A stretch of 64,000 bases of DNA from Planctomycetia bacterium (GTDB lineage: Bacteria > Planctomycetota > UBA8108 > SXIK01). The position numbers were made by a program, and so were the translations under genes. The stretch spans positions 93,514 through 157,513 of the forward strand of contig SXIK01000117.1 in NCBI GenBank assembly GCA_005772855.1. The letters run 5' to 3'. The notes beneath the pieces were generated by a model that did not search any database, was not told the origin of the DNA, and saw only the letters and a list, made by a program, of their open reading frames with translations. Below, piece after piece: positions 10,529 to 18,854 of this stretch (position 1 is the first letter of the stretch; each line of letters begins with the position of its first letter).

Positions 10529-11173
10529 CTACTTTTTCCCGAAGTCGAACTGAACCGTGGGCACAGCGCGTTCCTCGCCGGTTGCCTGGAATTGTGCCGC
10601 TTCCTTGAATCCGAAAAGCGACGCGAACAAGCTACCTGGAAAGACCCCCACTTTGGTGTTGTAGGCCTGCACGGACTCGATGTAATCGCGCCGGGCCGTT
10701 GCGATCCGATTCTCGGTGCCTTCCAGTTGATCCTGCAGCGAGAGGAAATTTTTCGAGGCCTTGAGATCGGGGTAACTCTCAGCCACGGCGATGAGGCGCG
10801 TCAACGCTCCGCCCAGCTTCTGCTGGGCACTCAAGTAGGCCTCGAGCGCCCGGGGATCCTCAGGCAAGGCAGGAAGCTGCATCCTGCTTACGGAAGCGCG
10901 CGCTTCCGTCACCGCCTCAAGCGTTGAGCTTTCGAAATTCGCTGCCCCCTTGACCGTCTCGACGAGCTGCGGAATAAGGTCCGTACGCCGTTTGTACTGA
11001 TTGTCAATTTCGGCCCAGCGGCCTTCAACGTTTTTCTTGGAGCGGACAAGGCTGTTGTAATGCCCGACTCCGCAGCCGCCGATCAAGAGCACAAGAAGCG
11101 AGAAAACCCCGAGCGCCACGAGAAGACCCTTGCCCTCGGAAAGGTAACGCCCGGACGACATGGACGATTGCAT
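10529..11173 (-). CDS. lemA: LemA family protein
   Basis: This 214-residue protein has a single N-terminal membrane segment (LLVALGVFSLLVLLIGG) followed by the helical LemA domain. Its signature is visible: YNSLVRSKKNVEGRWAEID, then YKRRTDLIPQLVETVKG and the ESSTLEAVTEARA helix. I chose ATG 11173, not the more upstream start, because an AGGAGA ribosome-binding site lies 6 bp before it and because LemA proteins begin shortly before the membrane helix. The protein would be anchored in the membrane with the coiled helical bundle exposed. It heads the LemA/TPM/TPM operon; the operon is widely conserved but its role is still unclear. Confidence 0.88.
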   Translation of the reverse strand: MQSSMSSGRYLSEGKGLLVALGVFSLLVLLIGGCGVGHYNSLVRSKKNVEGRWAEIDNQYKRRTDLIPQLVETVKGAANFESSTLEAVTEARASVSRMQLPALPEDPRALEAYLSAQQKLGGALTRLIAVAESYPDLKASKNFLSLQDQLEGTENRIATARRDYIESVQAYNTKVGVFPGSLFASLFGFKEAAQFQATGEERAVPTVQFDFGKK

Positions 11174-11327
11174 GTGTGTTCTCCTGAATGTCGATCCGCA
11201 GATTTTCTTGACCAACGCAAATTCTATCAAAAACAATTTTCGAGTCCTGGCTGCTCACCGGCAGCATTTCCTTCAGCCTCTTGGCGGTCCGGGGCAACGC
11301 CTCGACCGCCTCCGTGGGATTCTCTCG

Positions 11328-12122
11328 TCAAACGAACTCCGCGCGAGCCTCGCCAAGGGAATCGATGGCGATCACAACCCGATCTCCAGGCGAGACCCAG
11401 CGAGTTTCGACCACGCTGCCGGTGAACACAAATTCTCCACTCCGCAAGAATTGTCCGCGCCTGTTGAGCGAGTTTGCAAGCCATGCCAGCGCCTCGAACG
11501 GATGCCCCATCACATCACCGCTGCGTCCTAGCCCAACTTCGTTGCCGTTGATCAAAGTGCGTCCGGTGAGGGAGACCAGGTCAAGTCGCTGCCAGTCGCT
11601 GATCCAGTCATCGATCACGCAGCCTGCATCGAAAAAATCGTCTGCGATGAGCGTGGGTGTATCCATGGTCTTGTAGTTTTCGTAACGATCGTCCACGATC
11701 TCCATACCGGCGGCGATGGCGGCGACGGCTTGCGAAACGCTTTGACGCGTGTGAGGTGACTCCCCCGACGGCAGGTCGGCCTCGAGCAGTACCACGACCT
11801 CGCATTCGACACCGACGTGGAGATATTCCTCATGTCTGAGCCGGGCACTGTTTCGATGGATCGTGTTCGCGTACACGCCTCCGGCGCAGGGGCTGTCGAT
11901 GTTCAAGAATCTTTGCATAACCTTCGTCGTGCAGCCGATCTTGTGGCCGGCGACCCGACCCAGGCGCGAACGACCGAGCAAGGTGTGCAATGTCGCCTGC
12001 ACCGCATAGGCTGCGCGCTCGTCTGCAGGCCGGCAAGTCTCGGGCAAGCCTTGAAATCGAGTGCGGCCCAGCCTGTGTTCGCAAAGAGTCTGCGCAGCCT
12101 GCTGTGTAGCGTTGAATTGCAT
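11328..12122 (-). CDS. 2-keto-4-pentenoate hydratase-like protein (MhpD/FAH fold)
   Basis: This 264-residue protein of the 2-oxopent-4-enoate hydratase/2-oxohepta-3-ene-dioate hydratase family adds water to, or decarboxylates, unsaturated 2-keto acids in a metal-dependent way. Visible features are the AYAVQ helix, GHKIGCTTK (in place of the usual GYKIGLTS), the metal pair in VECEVVVLL (E106, E108), GMEIVDDRYENY, and the terminal TGSVVETRWVSPGDRV. I chose ATG 12122 because it gives the normal family length, while the upstream extension has no homology-like sequence. It is transcribed away from the reductase/kinase/enolase operon at 12408, so they may share a regulatory region and a pathway handling a 2-keto acid. 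The substrate is unknown. Confidence 0.8.
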   Translation of the reverse strand: MQFNATQQAAQTLCEHRLGRTRFQGLPETCRPADERAAYAVQATLHTLLGRSRLGRVAGHKIGCTTKVMQRFLNIDSPCAGGVYANTIHRNSARLRHEEYLHVGVECEVVVLLEADLPSGESPHTRQSVSQAVAAIAAGMEIVDDRYENYKTMDTPTLIADDFFDAGCVIDDWISDWQRLDLVSLTGRTLINGNEVGLGRSGDVMGHPFEALAWLANSLNRRGQFLRSGEFVFTGSVVETRWVSPGDRVVIAIDSLGEARAEFV

Positions 12123-12407
12123 CGCTTTTCTCGCCGTGTCTGGAGCCAGTATCAGGCAATCCTTCAGGTTTCTTGTTGCTGCGAGATCCTGCCCATCAAC
12201 ACAGAGCCTGGAGCGCGCGAGGCCAGCATGGCCCGCAGCCACTGCAAGGGTGCACACTCCTTGACAGCCTTCTCGAACACACTCAGAGTAAACAATCTCC
12301 AAGTCGTGGTTGGCGAGTCAACATAAACAAACCCCCATGGTACCTCCAATGATTTTCAATAGGTTTCTGCAAGACAAGGGTCGCCGTTTCGCCGGGAGGC
12401 TTTCTTG
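12123..12407. promoter_or_regulatory. Divergent intergenic region, presumed promoters
   Basis: This 285-bp stretch between the hydratase-like gene on the minus strand and the reductase/kinase/enolase operon on the plus strand contains no convincing ORF. It must carry the start signals for both directions. A GGGAGG ribosome-binding site is visible at 12394-12399, 8 bp before the reductase ATG. I could not identify an operator with confidence. Confidence 0.45.
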
Positions 12408-13355
12408 ATGTCCCCAATCACCAACGTGGCGGTCATGGGTGCCGGCGCGGTCGGAAGCTACTTCGGTGCAATGCTGGCTCGCGCCGGCCACCCAGTAATG
12501 CTCATAGGGCGGCCGGCCCATGTACAGGCCATTGCGCAGGATGGCCTAAGGGTCGAAACCACGCAATTCACCGAGTATGTGCGCATGCAAACGAGCAGCG
12601 ATCCCAGCGCGGTCCACGGTGCTGATCTGATCCTGTTTTGCGTTAAATCGACGGACACCGAGCAGGTGGCCGCTGAAATCGCGTCACACCTTATCCCGAC
12701 TGCGACTGTCCTGAGCCTACAAAATGGCGTCGACAACGCCGAGCGCATTGCTCGTCACTTGCCCAATCGGGTAATTCCCGCAGTTGTTTATGTGGCAACT
12801 GCCGTGACGACTCCCGGCTGTGTAAAGCATTTTGGTCGGGGCGACCTGGTAATTGGCGAAATGAAGGGAATGGCGCGTCACCGGAACTCCTACGCCGAGT
12901 CGCTTCAGCAGATCGCTCGTCTTTTTGAAGGAGCCGCAGTGCCGGTGCGTGTGTCCGAGAACGTGGCCGGGGAACTCTGGGCGAAGTTGGTTGTAAATTG
13001 CGCCTACAATGCCATTTCTGCGCTGGGCCAAGCTTCCTACGCAAGACTCGCTTCACAAGGCCCCATTCGCGAAGTGATCCGCGAGGTAGTTCTCGAAGTG
13101 ATTGCAGTGGCGACGGCATGCGGCGTGGAGCTCTCGCCCGGAGAGACGCTCAGGGCTACTGAAAAGATTGCGGTGTCAATGGCCGGGCAGCTATCCTCGA
13201 CGGCTCAGGATGTTGCACGCCGGAAGCGCACGGAAATCGATTACTTGAATGGCTTCGTGGTTCGAAAAGGCCGAGAATTTAACATACCCACACCCGTGAA
13301 CCATACACTCCATGCGCTGGTCAAGCTCATGGAGGCGGGTTATCTGACAAAATAG
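12408..13355 (+). CDS. 2-dehydropantoate 2-reductase family protein
   Basis: This 315-residue NADPH-binding reductase of the ketopantoate reductase (PanE/ApbA) family would reduce a 2-keto acid to a 2-hydroxy acid. The Rossmann motif is GAGAVGSYFG at the N-terminus, followed by CVKSTDTE and LQNGVDN. The C-terminal domain has LWAKLVVNCAYNAISAL with the family Lys and Asn, and RTEIDYLNG. ATG 12408 is preferred over the TTG at 12405 because the GGGAGG site is then 8 bp away. The gene is followed after 2 bp by a kinase and then an enolase-like gene. This context is not that of pantothenate synthesis, so a different 2-keto acid substrate is likely. The panE symbol is withheld for that reason. Confidence 0.82.
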   Translation: MSPITNVAVMGAGAVGSYFGAMLARAGHPVMLIGRPAHVQAIAQDGLRVETTQFTEYVRMQTSSDPSAVHGADLILFCVKSTDTEQVAAEIASHLIPTATVLSLQNGVDNAERIARHLPNRVIPAVVYVATAVTTPGCVKHFGRGDLVIGEMKGMARHRNSYAESLQQIARLFEGAAVPVRVSENVAGELWAKLVVNCAYNAISALGQASYARLASQGPIREVIREVVLEVIAVATACGVELSPGETLRATEKIAVSMAGQLSSTAQDVARRKRTEIDYLNGFVVRKGREFNIPTPVNHTLHALVKLMEAGYLTK

Positions 13356-13357
13356 GC

Positions 13358-14374
13358 ATGCTGGCCGAATCCCCCAAGGCTGTACCGATTGAGTTCGCAA
13401 ATGCTCTGAAGCAGCTGGGGCTCTGTGGTTCGACGGTCTTGCAAGGCCAGCCACTTCCTGGCGGTATTTCGTCGGACATCTGGCGTATTGATACAGCACA
13501 AGGCCCCGTCTGCGCCAAACGAGCGTTGCCAAAGCTTCGGGTCTCGGCCGACTGGCGGGCCCCCATTCAGCGCAACGTCTACGAGGCACGTTGGATGCGC
13601 ATCGCAAATCTGGCAGCTCCAGGCTGCACTCCGGGGCTGATCGGACAGCATGAGGAGTCAGGTATTCTTGTAATGTCCTATTTGCCTCCGCGGGATTATC
13701 AACTCTGGAAGGAAATGCTGAGCCAGGGGCAAGCCGATGTCGCGACCGCAAGAGCCGTTGCTCGTATTCTTGTACGCATTCACCAGTATTCTGCTGCCCA
13801 TCCGGAGCTTGCTTCTGAATTTCCTACCGACGAAATATTTTACAACATCCGCATCGAACCCTACCTGGTGGCAACAGCCAAACGCTACCCTGACCTTGCT
13901 GAAGTGTTCTCCTCCCTGGTTGCCACGACTCAGGCCAGCAAGCGCACGCTGGTGCACGGCGACGTGAGCCCCAAGAACATTCTGATCGGTCCGGGGGGCC
14001 CAGTTTTCTTGGATGCCGAGTGTGCCTGGTGGGGTGATCCTGCCTTTGACCTGGCATTCCTCACCAATCATTTGCTGCTCAAGTGCTTGTGGTGTCCTGC
14101 CGTTGCCAGCAGCTTTCTTGGTTGTTTCGATACGACCGTTGATACTTACTTGGGTGAAGTGGACTGGGAGGACGCCAGTGATCTGGAACGTCGCACCGCG
14201 CATCTGCTCCCGGGGTTATTTCTTGCCCGAGTCGATGGAAAATCACCTGTCGAATACATTACCCAGGATTCACAACGTGAGCGAGTTCGACGGGTTGCCC
14301 GTGCGCTGTTGCTCAACCCTGTCAGTCGCCTGTCAGAAGTTCGCCACGCCTGGCAAAAGGAGCTGAAGCAGTGA
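13358..14374 (+). CDS. APH-fold small-molecule kinase
   Basis: This 338-residue protein of the aminoglycoside phosphotransferase/homoserine kinase-like (APH) superfamily transfers the gamma-phosphate of ATP to a hydroxyl group of a small molecule or peptide. Visible motifs are Lys54 in VCAKRALPK, the catalytic loop HGDVSPKN (H200, D202, N207) and the metal-binding FLDAECAWWGDP (D219), the equivalent of DFG. The gene begins 2 bp after the reductase stop and overlaps the enolase-like gene by 4 bp, so it is the middle gene of a translationally coupled operon. Neighbours suggest that it phosphorylates a glycerate-like or 2-hydroxy-acid product of the reductase. Antibiotic resistance is a weaker alternative, since nothing else around it points that way. 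Confidence 0.8.
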   Translation: MLAESPKAVPIEFANALKQLGLCGSTVLQGQPLPGGISSDIWRIDTAQGPVCAKRALPKLRVSADWRAPIQRNVYEARWMRIANLAAPGCTPGLIGQHEESGILVMSYLPPRDYQLWKEMLSQGQADVATARAVARILVRIHQYSAAHPELASEFPTDEIFYNIRIEPYLVATAKRYPDLAEVFSSLVATTQASKRTLVHGDVSPKNILIGPGGPVFLDAECAWWGDPAFDLAFLTNHLLLKCLWCPAVASSFLGCFDTTVDTYLGEVDWEDASDLERRTAHLLPGLFLARVDGKSPVEYITQDSQRERVRRVARALLLNPVSRLSEVRHAWQKELKQ

Positions 14375-15654
14375 GGCCTCGGGACATTCGCTCGATTCAC
14401 GCAAGGCGTCTGTGGGACAGCCGGGGAAGACCCACGGTGGAGGCCGAGGTGACGCTGGGAGATGGGTCGACAGGGCGTGGTATGGTTCCGTCCGGCGCCT
14501 CGACAGGTTCACGCGAAGCGCTGGAGCTTCGCGACGGGGGGAATCGATTTGGCGGACTGGATGTTCACACTGCCATCAGCCATGTCAACGGCGAGATTGC
14601 TGCGGCCCTCATCGGCGTTGATGCGTCGGACCAGGCCGCACTGGATCTGCGTCTCATTCAGCTGGATGGAACGGGGCACAAGTCCAGGCTCGGAGCCAAC
14701 GCAACGCTTTCAGTATCGCTGGCTGTGGCCCATGCCGTTGCCGCCTCTTATCGATGGCCCTTGTATCGTTACCTGGGTGGTGATGAGGCCAAGCTCATTC
14801 CGATGCCGCAAGTTCAGATTTTCGGTGGCGGCGCTCATGCAGGACGTCGAGTGGATATTCAGGACTTTCTGGTCGTCTGCCCTGGCGCCGCGAGCTTCCG
14901 CGAGGCCATGGAGTGGAGTGCCGAGGTTTACCGTCATGCAGGTCAGATCATGAAGGAGCGCGGCTTCCAGATGGGTGTGGCTGACGAGGGTGGATGGTGG
15001 CCCGTCTTTGCGGCGAATGAACAGGCAATTGAAACCCTGGTTGAATCGATCGAACGCGCTGGCTTCGCTCCCGGCGCGCAAGTGGCCATTGCACTCGATG
15101 TCGCCGCCTCGGAGTTTGGCAGAAATGGCAGATATCGATTGGGTTTGGATGCGCTCCAGCTGGATTCCGATGGACTCATTGAAGTGCTACTGAAGTGGAT
15201 TGCCAAGTATCCAATTATTTCGATCGAAGATCCCCTGGCGGAGGACGACCTGGAAGGTTTTGTCCGCCTTACAAAGGCGATTGGCCACAAGATCCAAATA
15301 GTTGGCGACGACCTTCTTGTCTCGAAGGCTGCTTTGGTTCGTCACGCTGCATCGGTGGGTGCGGCGAACGCGGTGCTGCTCAAGCCGAATCAGCGAGGAA
15401 CACTCACTGAGACTCGCGAGGCCTGGGAGGCTGCGCGCGAGGTCGGGTATGCAGGCATAGTATCGGCACGGTCGGGAGAAACCGAAGATGTCTCGATCGT
15501 GCACCTGTCCGTTGGCTGGCAGGTCGGCCAATTGAAGGTTGGATCTTTTGCTCGTGGCGAGCGGATGGCCAAGTGGAACGAGGTATTGCGTATTGAAGAG
15601 CATCTCGGCGATCAAAGCCGCTTTGCCGGGGCGGGGATCTTCGGACACAATTAA
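14371..15654 (+). CDS. Enolase-like protein with altered active site
   Basis: This 427-residue enolase homologue starts at a GTG that overlaps the preceding TGA (GTGA). Most catalytic positions are kept: the flexible loop PSGASTG (40-46), His156, Glu206 in ADEGGWW, Asp243, Glu286, Asp313, the base Lys338 in LLKPNQRGTLTE and Lys389. Several normally near-invariant residues differ. SHRSGETED reads SARSGETED (Ala366 for His), the Glu of DIQEF is Asp165, and the NIINGG segment reads QIFGGG. Housekeeping enolases converting 2-phosphoglycerate to phosphoenolpyruvate almost never change these. Together with its operon partners, this suggests elimination of water from a related phosphorylated hydroxy acid. 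Enolase homologues with other substrates are known, for example carboxyphosphoenolpyruvate synthase in phosphinothricin synthesis. Residual true enolase activity cannot be excluded. Confidence 0.85.
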   Translation: MRPRDIRSIHARRLWDSRGRPTVEAEVTLGDGSTGRGMVPSGASTGSREALELRDGGNRFGGLDVHTAISHVNGEIAAALIGVDASDQAALDLRLIQLDGTGHKSRLGANATLSVSLAVAHAVAASYRWPLYRYLGGDEAKLIPMPQVQIFGGGAHAGRRVDIQDFLVVCPGAASFREAMEWSAEVYRHAGQIMKERGFQMGVADEGGWWPVFAANEQAIETLVESIERAGFAPGAQVAIALDVAASEFGRNGRYRLGLDALQLDSDGLIEVLLKWIAKYPIISIEDPLAEDDLEGFVRLTKAIGHKIQIVGDDLLVSKAALVRHAASVGAANAVLLKPNQRGTLTETREAWEAAREVGYAGIVSARSGETEDVSIVHLSVGWQVGQLKVGSFARGERMAKWNEVLRIEEHLGDQSRFAGAGIFGHN

Positions 15655-15771
15655 CAGCTCGTTGAATCATGCTCCTCGAGGGCGAGGAAGACGTGCGTCC
15701 TGAAGCTGTCTCAGTCAAGCAAGTGTAAGTCTTGTTCGGAGAGCTGTTGATCCGCCGCGCAGTCTCTCACG

Positions 15772-15797
15772 ACATCCTGCACTCTTGTGCAGGATGT
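15772..15797. terminator. Perfect 11-bp stem hairpin, possible bidirectional terminator
   Basis: ACATCCTGCAC and GTGCAGGATGT flank a 4-base loop (TCTT). The element lies in the 490-bp gap between the enolase-like gene and the convergent minus-strand genes, a natural place for a shared terminator, but neither side has a clear T-run. The rest of 15655-15919 shows no gene. Confidence 0.45.
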
Positions 15798-15919
15798 GCG
15801 CCACCGCATGGGGAGTCTTCCGGATCTGCGAGCGATTTGCGCCCCGTCGAGCTTCCCATGGGCGTCCGAATGGCCACCGTGCAAACCGTCCACCCCATTT
15901 CCGGGGCGTGGCTCCGGTG

Positions 15920-16160
15920 TCAAAACTTCCAGCTCACCCCGAGCGTCCCCCAGACCGTGTCAGTGTCGATCCCTCGCTCGAAGGTTCCGTCGGGCCGTTT
16001 TCTAACTTTTGCCCGGTGCTCAATCCATTCTCGAATTTCCCGGTCGAGAATCGTGGAGGCTGCCACGCCCCCGGCAAGTGTGACGCTTTTTGCGATCTGA
16101 TACTCGAGCGTCAACGTACCGCGCAGATCGGTAAAGCCAGTCTTTTCAAAGCCATACGTC
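15920..16160 (-). pseudogene. C-terminal remnant of an outer-membrane beta-barrel protein
   Basis: In a different frame from the kinase and running past its stop, about 75 residues read like the end of an outer-membrane barrel: alternating aromatic and hydrophobic strands (TDLRGTLTLEYQIAKSVTLA, then TVWGTLGVSWKF) finishing in the terminal Phe required for barrel insertion. There is no plausible start or N-terminal part, because upstream the same DNA encodes the kinase. It looks like a deletion junction that fused a kinase gene to the tail of a porin-like gene, or a lost fragment of such a gene. The assignment rests on pattern only. Confidence 0.4.
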
Positions 16161-17066
16161 CAGCGGCTCGTCGATTTTCGTCGCGAGCTCATGCATCGCC
16201 ATGACGTGATCGAGCGCCTTTTCGAGCTCGCGAGCATTCTGGTAGCGGTCCTCAGGTTCCTTCTCAGTGGATTTGCGCAACACTTCCACGAGATCCTGCG
16301 GAACGTCGGGGCACACCTTCAGCACGTCGGGAAACGGCTCGCCGCAAATCTGTCTTTCGATTTGAAAGAACGTGCCCAGGAACGCATTTTGCCCGGCGAG
16401 CATGTAGTAGAGCGTGGCGCCAAGCGCCCACACATCGCCTTGGCGATCCACGCTGCCGAAGGATTCCCACTGCTCCGGCGGCATGTAAGGCGGTGTGCCC
16501 ATTCGTACGTGGGAAGCGGTGATGTCAACCACGCTTTCGCTGAGCCGGCTGAGGCCAAGATCTGCTACTTTCACGAGATTCTTCGTTTCACAGATCATGA
16601 TGTTTTCGGGCTTGATGTCCCGGTGCACTATGCCCTCGTCGTGGGCTGCCGCCAAACCCTTCGCGGCCTGGTAGAGAATCGTGACGGCTTCTTGAATGGA
16701 GGAGCGTCCCCTTCTGCTGATTCTCTCCCGGAGCGATTCGCCGATCACGTACTCCATGACGAGGTAGTGAAGGCCGTGCTGCTGGCCCACGTCGTAGACG
16801 CGAACCAAGTTTTGGTGCGTCACGCGCGCCGCAAGATGGGCCTCTCGCTGAAAGCGCGCGATGAGATCCGCCTTCAGCGAGGCGAGGCCCGGGAGAAGGC
16901 ACTTCACTGCCACCTCGATGCCAAGATTGAGGTGCTGGCCCCGATAAACTGCTCCCATGCCGCCTTGACCCACCTTGGAGTGGAGAACACAGGGCCCCAA
17001 GAGCTTGTAGCCTTCGATTTCAGGGGCGTCCTTCAGAATTAAATCGCTGGAGAGCTCGGGCTGCAT
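16146..17066 (-). CDS. Serine/threonine protein kinase (Hanks type)
   Basis: This 306-residue protein consists almost entirely of a protein kinase domain. Visible motifs are the glycine loop VGQGGMGAVY (32-41), Lys55 in VAVKCLLP, the catalytic HRDIKPEN (D150), DLG (169-171) in place of DFG, and GTPPYMPPEQW in the activation segment. Family members usually carry a membrane helix and sensor domain after the kinase; here the protein stops right after the last kinase helix, and a barrel-protein tail begins in another frame. The C-terminus may therefore be truncated. It lies 66 bp downstream of an ECF sigma factor gene on the same strand, so the two probably form one signalling unit. Confidence 0.85.
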   Translation of the reverse strand: MQPELSSDLILKDAPEIEGYKLLGPCVLHSKVGQGGMGAVYRGQHLNLGIEVAVKCLLPGLASLKADLIARFQREAHLAARVTHQNLVRVYDVGQQHGLHYLVMEYVIGESLRERISRRGRSSIQEAVTILYQAAKGLAAAHDEGIVHRDIKPENIMICETKNLVKVADLGLSRLSESVVDITASHVRMGTPPYMPPEQWESFGSVDRQGDVWALGATLYYMLAGQNAFLGTFFQIERQICGEPFPDVLKVCPDVPQDLVEVLRKSTEKEPEDRYQNARELEKALDHVMAMHELATKIDEPLDVWL

Positions 17067-17132
17067 GGAGAAAGGCGCAGTTTACACGGCTGTGAGGCCG
17101 CTTGCAGCGGATCCTTGCTCGCGTGCCGTGGC

Positions 17133-17741
17133 TTAGACGTGCATTCGCTGCTCGAGCTTTTCCAGTGCCCTTGCGAACGTCTTGCGCACGGTGCCTTCCT
17201 TGCTTCCGGTGGCCTCGGAGATCTCCTCGAACGACATGCCGCAGAGCTGCCGGAGAATAATAAGCTCCCGTTGATTCTCCTTGAGCTCGAGCAAAGCCCC
17301 CTCAAAACGTTCCTCGAGCTCCTTGCCGTAGAGGATGGCGCTCGCGGTGGGGCCCTCTTGCCGCGGAATGGAAACCATGGTCATGTCGCCTTCGTAGTCG
17401 GAGAGCGGGTGGACCTTGCCGCCCCCCCGCTTCTGTGCCTCGAGCCTGCGGGCGGAATCGATGACCTCCCGCTCGACGCAGCGGGAGAGCCAGTGGCGAA
17501 AGCTGCCCTCCGTGCGGTGGTCGAAGCGCGCAATGCTCTGCAGGATCCTCAGGAGGGATTCCTGGACAATGTCGTCGACGTCCACGAGTTGCCGCATTCG
17601 CAAGCCCATACGGAACGCCACGATCTGACGCACGATGGGCAAGTAGCGCTGGAACAAGTCCTCGAGCGCTGTTTTGTCGCCGGATTGCGCCGCCGCGACG
17701 AGCAGGGTGGTGTTCTGGAAATCCGGTTTGGCTTCTTCCAT
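17133..17741 (-). CDS. ECF-type RNA polymerase sigma factor
   Basis: This 202-residue sigma-70 family protein has region 2 (DLFQRYLPIVRQIVAFRMG, then DVDDIVQESLLRILQSI with the DDxVQE motif) and region 4 (LKENQRELIILRQLCGMSFEEI with a helix-turn-helix ending in KEGTVRKTFARALEKL). It would redirect RNA polymerase to a small regulon. The companion gene downstream is a Ser/Thr kinase rather than an anti-sigma factor, an arrangement common in Planctomycetota, where kinase phosphorylation is thought to control such sigma factors. The divergent gene at 17927 is a possible target, since its promoter lies in the 185-bp gap between them. Confidence 0.87.
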   Translation of the reverse strand: MEEAKPDFQNTTLLVAAAQSGDKTALEDLFQRYLPIVRQIVAFRMGLRMRQLVDVDDIVQESLLRILQSIARFDHRTEGSFRHWLSRCVEREVIDSARRLEAQKRGGGKVHPLSDYEGDMTMVSIPRQEGPTASAILYGKELEERFEGALLELKENQRELIILRQLCGMSFEEISEATGSKEGTVRKTFARALEKLEQRMHV

Positions 17742-17926
17742 TTTGGGTGTCTCAAAGCCCGGGTCGTTTTCGCTCTGTAACTCGTAGGCGCGATCAAGTC
17801 CAGACGCGAACGCGCCAGAAGGAAACGAAAAGTGGCTCTAAACCGCAATGTTAGCTGAGGCTCGCGGCGGTCCTCTTGACCGAAAAGCTTCAGCGGCTCA
17901 ATTTTCTTAACCTCAGGAGGTATGTC

Positions 17927-18838
17927 ATGTTCCAAATCAACCCCACCCACAAGACCGTCACCACCCTGGCCATTATCGCCGCCACGGCCCTGCTGACGAG
18001 TCTTTCCCCTCTGCACGCGGCTTTGCCCAGCTGCAGCGGTGTCTTGTCCGGCAGCAAGAGCGGCTCGAAGTCAATCGGATACGGCAACGAGTGGATCGGA
18101 ATCAACGGATCCGCGAGCGCCAGCGCGTCCTTCAGGGCCGCGGACTGCGTGAGCACCACAGGCGCCACGCTGAGGAGCGGAACCAAGGCCAATGGGTCGA
18201 TCAACGTGGACGCCCGACTGATCAAGTCCACGATTTCAAGGGTCTTTAACGCCGCGGCAAGCGTTAGCTCCGACGCGGCAGGCAACCGCGCAAGCCTGGT
18301 CGTGAAGGTTTTCGGCACCACGATCTTCTCGAAGTCGAGCTCGGCCGGGGCCTCCTTCAGCGGCAGCGCCACCAGCTCTCTCTCGAAGTCACTCGATCTC
18401 ACGCTGCTTGGAGTCGGCGTCAAGTTCAACGCCTCGGTCACATTGACCCGAAGCGGATCGCTCACAGTTGAGCTAGTCCCGATCGTGATTCAGCAAGCCC
18501 GGGCTGCATTGATTGAATTATTCCCGCTGCCTTCCTCGGGCAAAGTGCGCCTTGCGAGCACCATTTCGCTTGTCGCGAATGCGAAAGCGAGCGCCTCCGG
18601 TGGTGTACCGTGCGCCAAGATTGTGATCACGACGACCCTTTCGAAGATTCTCGGGCTCAGGCTTTCCGCCAACGCCGTGATCTCCCCCAGCTCGGCGACC
18701 GGTGGCGTCTCCCTGGCGTCCGATCCGGTCAGCTTCCTCCTCAAGATCTGCTTGAGCATCTGCCTGGCACCTGACCCCTGCCTGACGCTTGTCAACACCA
18801 GCTTCGGCGGCTTCAACGTCTCGATCTTCAAGTTCTAA
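17927..18838 (+). CDS. Secreted Ser/Ala-rich protein of unknown function
   Basis: This 303-residue protein has a clear signal peptide (TLAIIAATALLTSLSPLHA) and a mature part rich in Ser, Ala, Gly, Leu and Val with few acidic residues, suggesting a beta-rich extracellular or surface protein. Six or so cysteines, including a cluster near the C-terminus (ICLSICLAPDPC), may form disulfides. I do not recognise a family. ATG 17927 has a perfect AGGAGG site 6 bp upstream, implying strong translation. It is divergent from an ECF sigma factor gene, ends at a strong terminator, and is followed by a HEAT-repeat membrane protein, so it could be the main product of the sigma/kinase unit. Confidence 0.75.
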   Translation: MFQINPTHKTVTTLAIIAATALLTSLSPLHAALPSCSGVLSGSKSGSKSIGYGNEWIGINGSASASASFRAADCVSTTGATLRSGTKANGSINVDARLIKSTISRVFNAAASVSSDAAGNRASLVVKVFGTTIFSKSSSAGASFSGSATSSLSKSLDLTLLGVGVKFNASVTLTRSGSLTVELVPIVIQQARAALIELFPLPSSGKVRLASTISLVANAKASASGGVPCAKIVITTTLSKILGLRLSANAVISPSSATGGVSLASDPVSFLLKICLSICLAPDPCLTLVNTSFGGFNVSIFKF

Positions 18839-18854
18839 TTCAAACCCTCACCGT

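Noticed and set aside
13358..14374. Aminoglycoside resistance gene
   Set aside because: The APH fold alone does not indicate resistance; the coupled enolase-like and reductase genes fit a metabolic kinase better.
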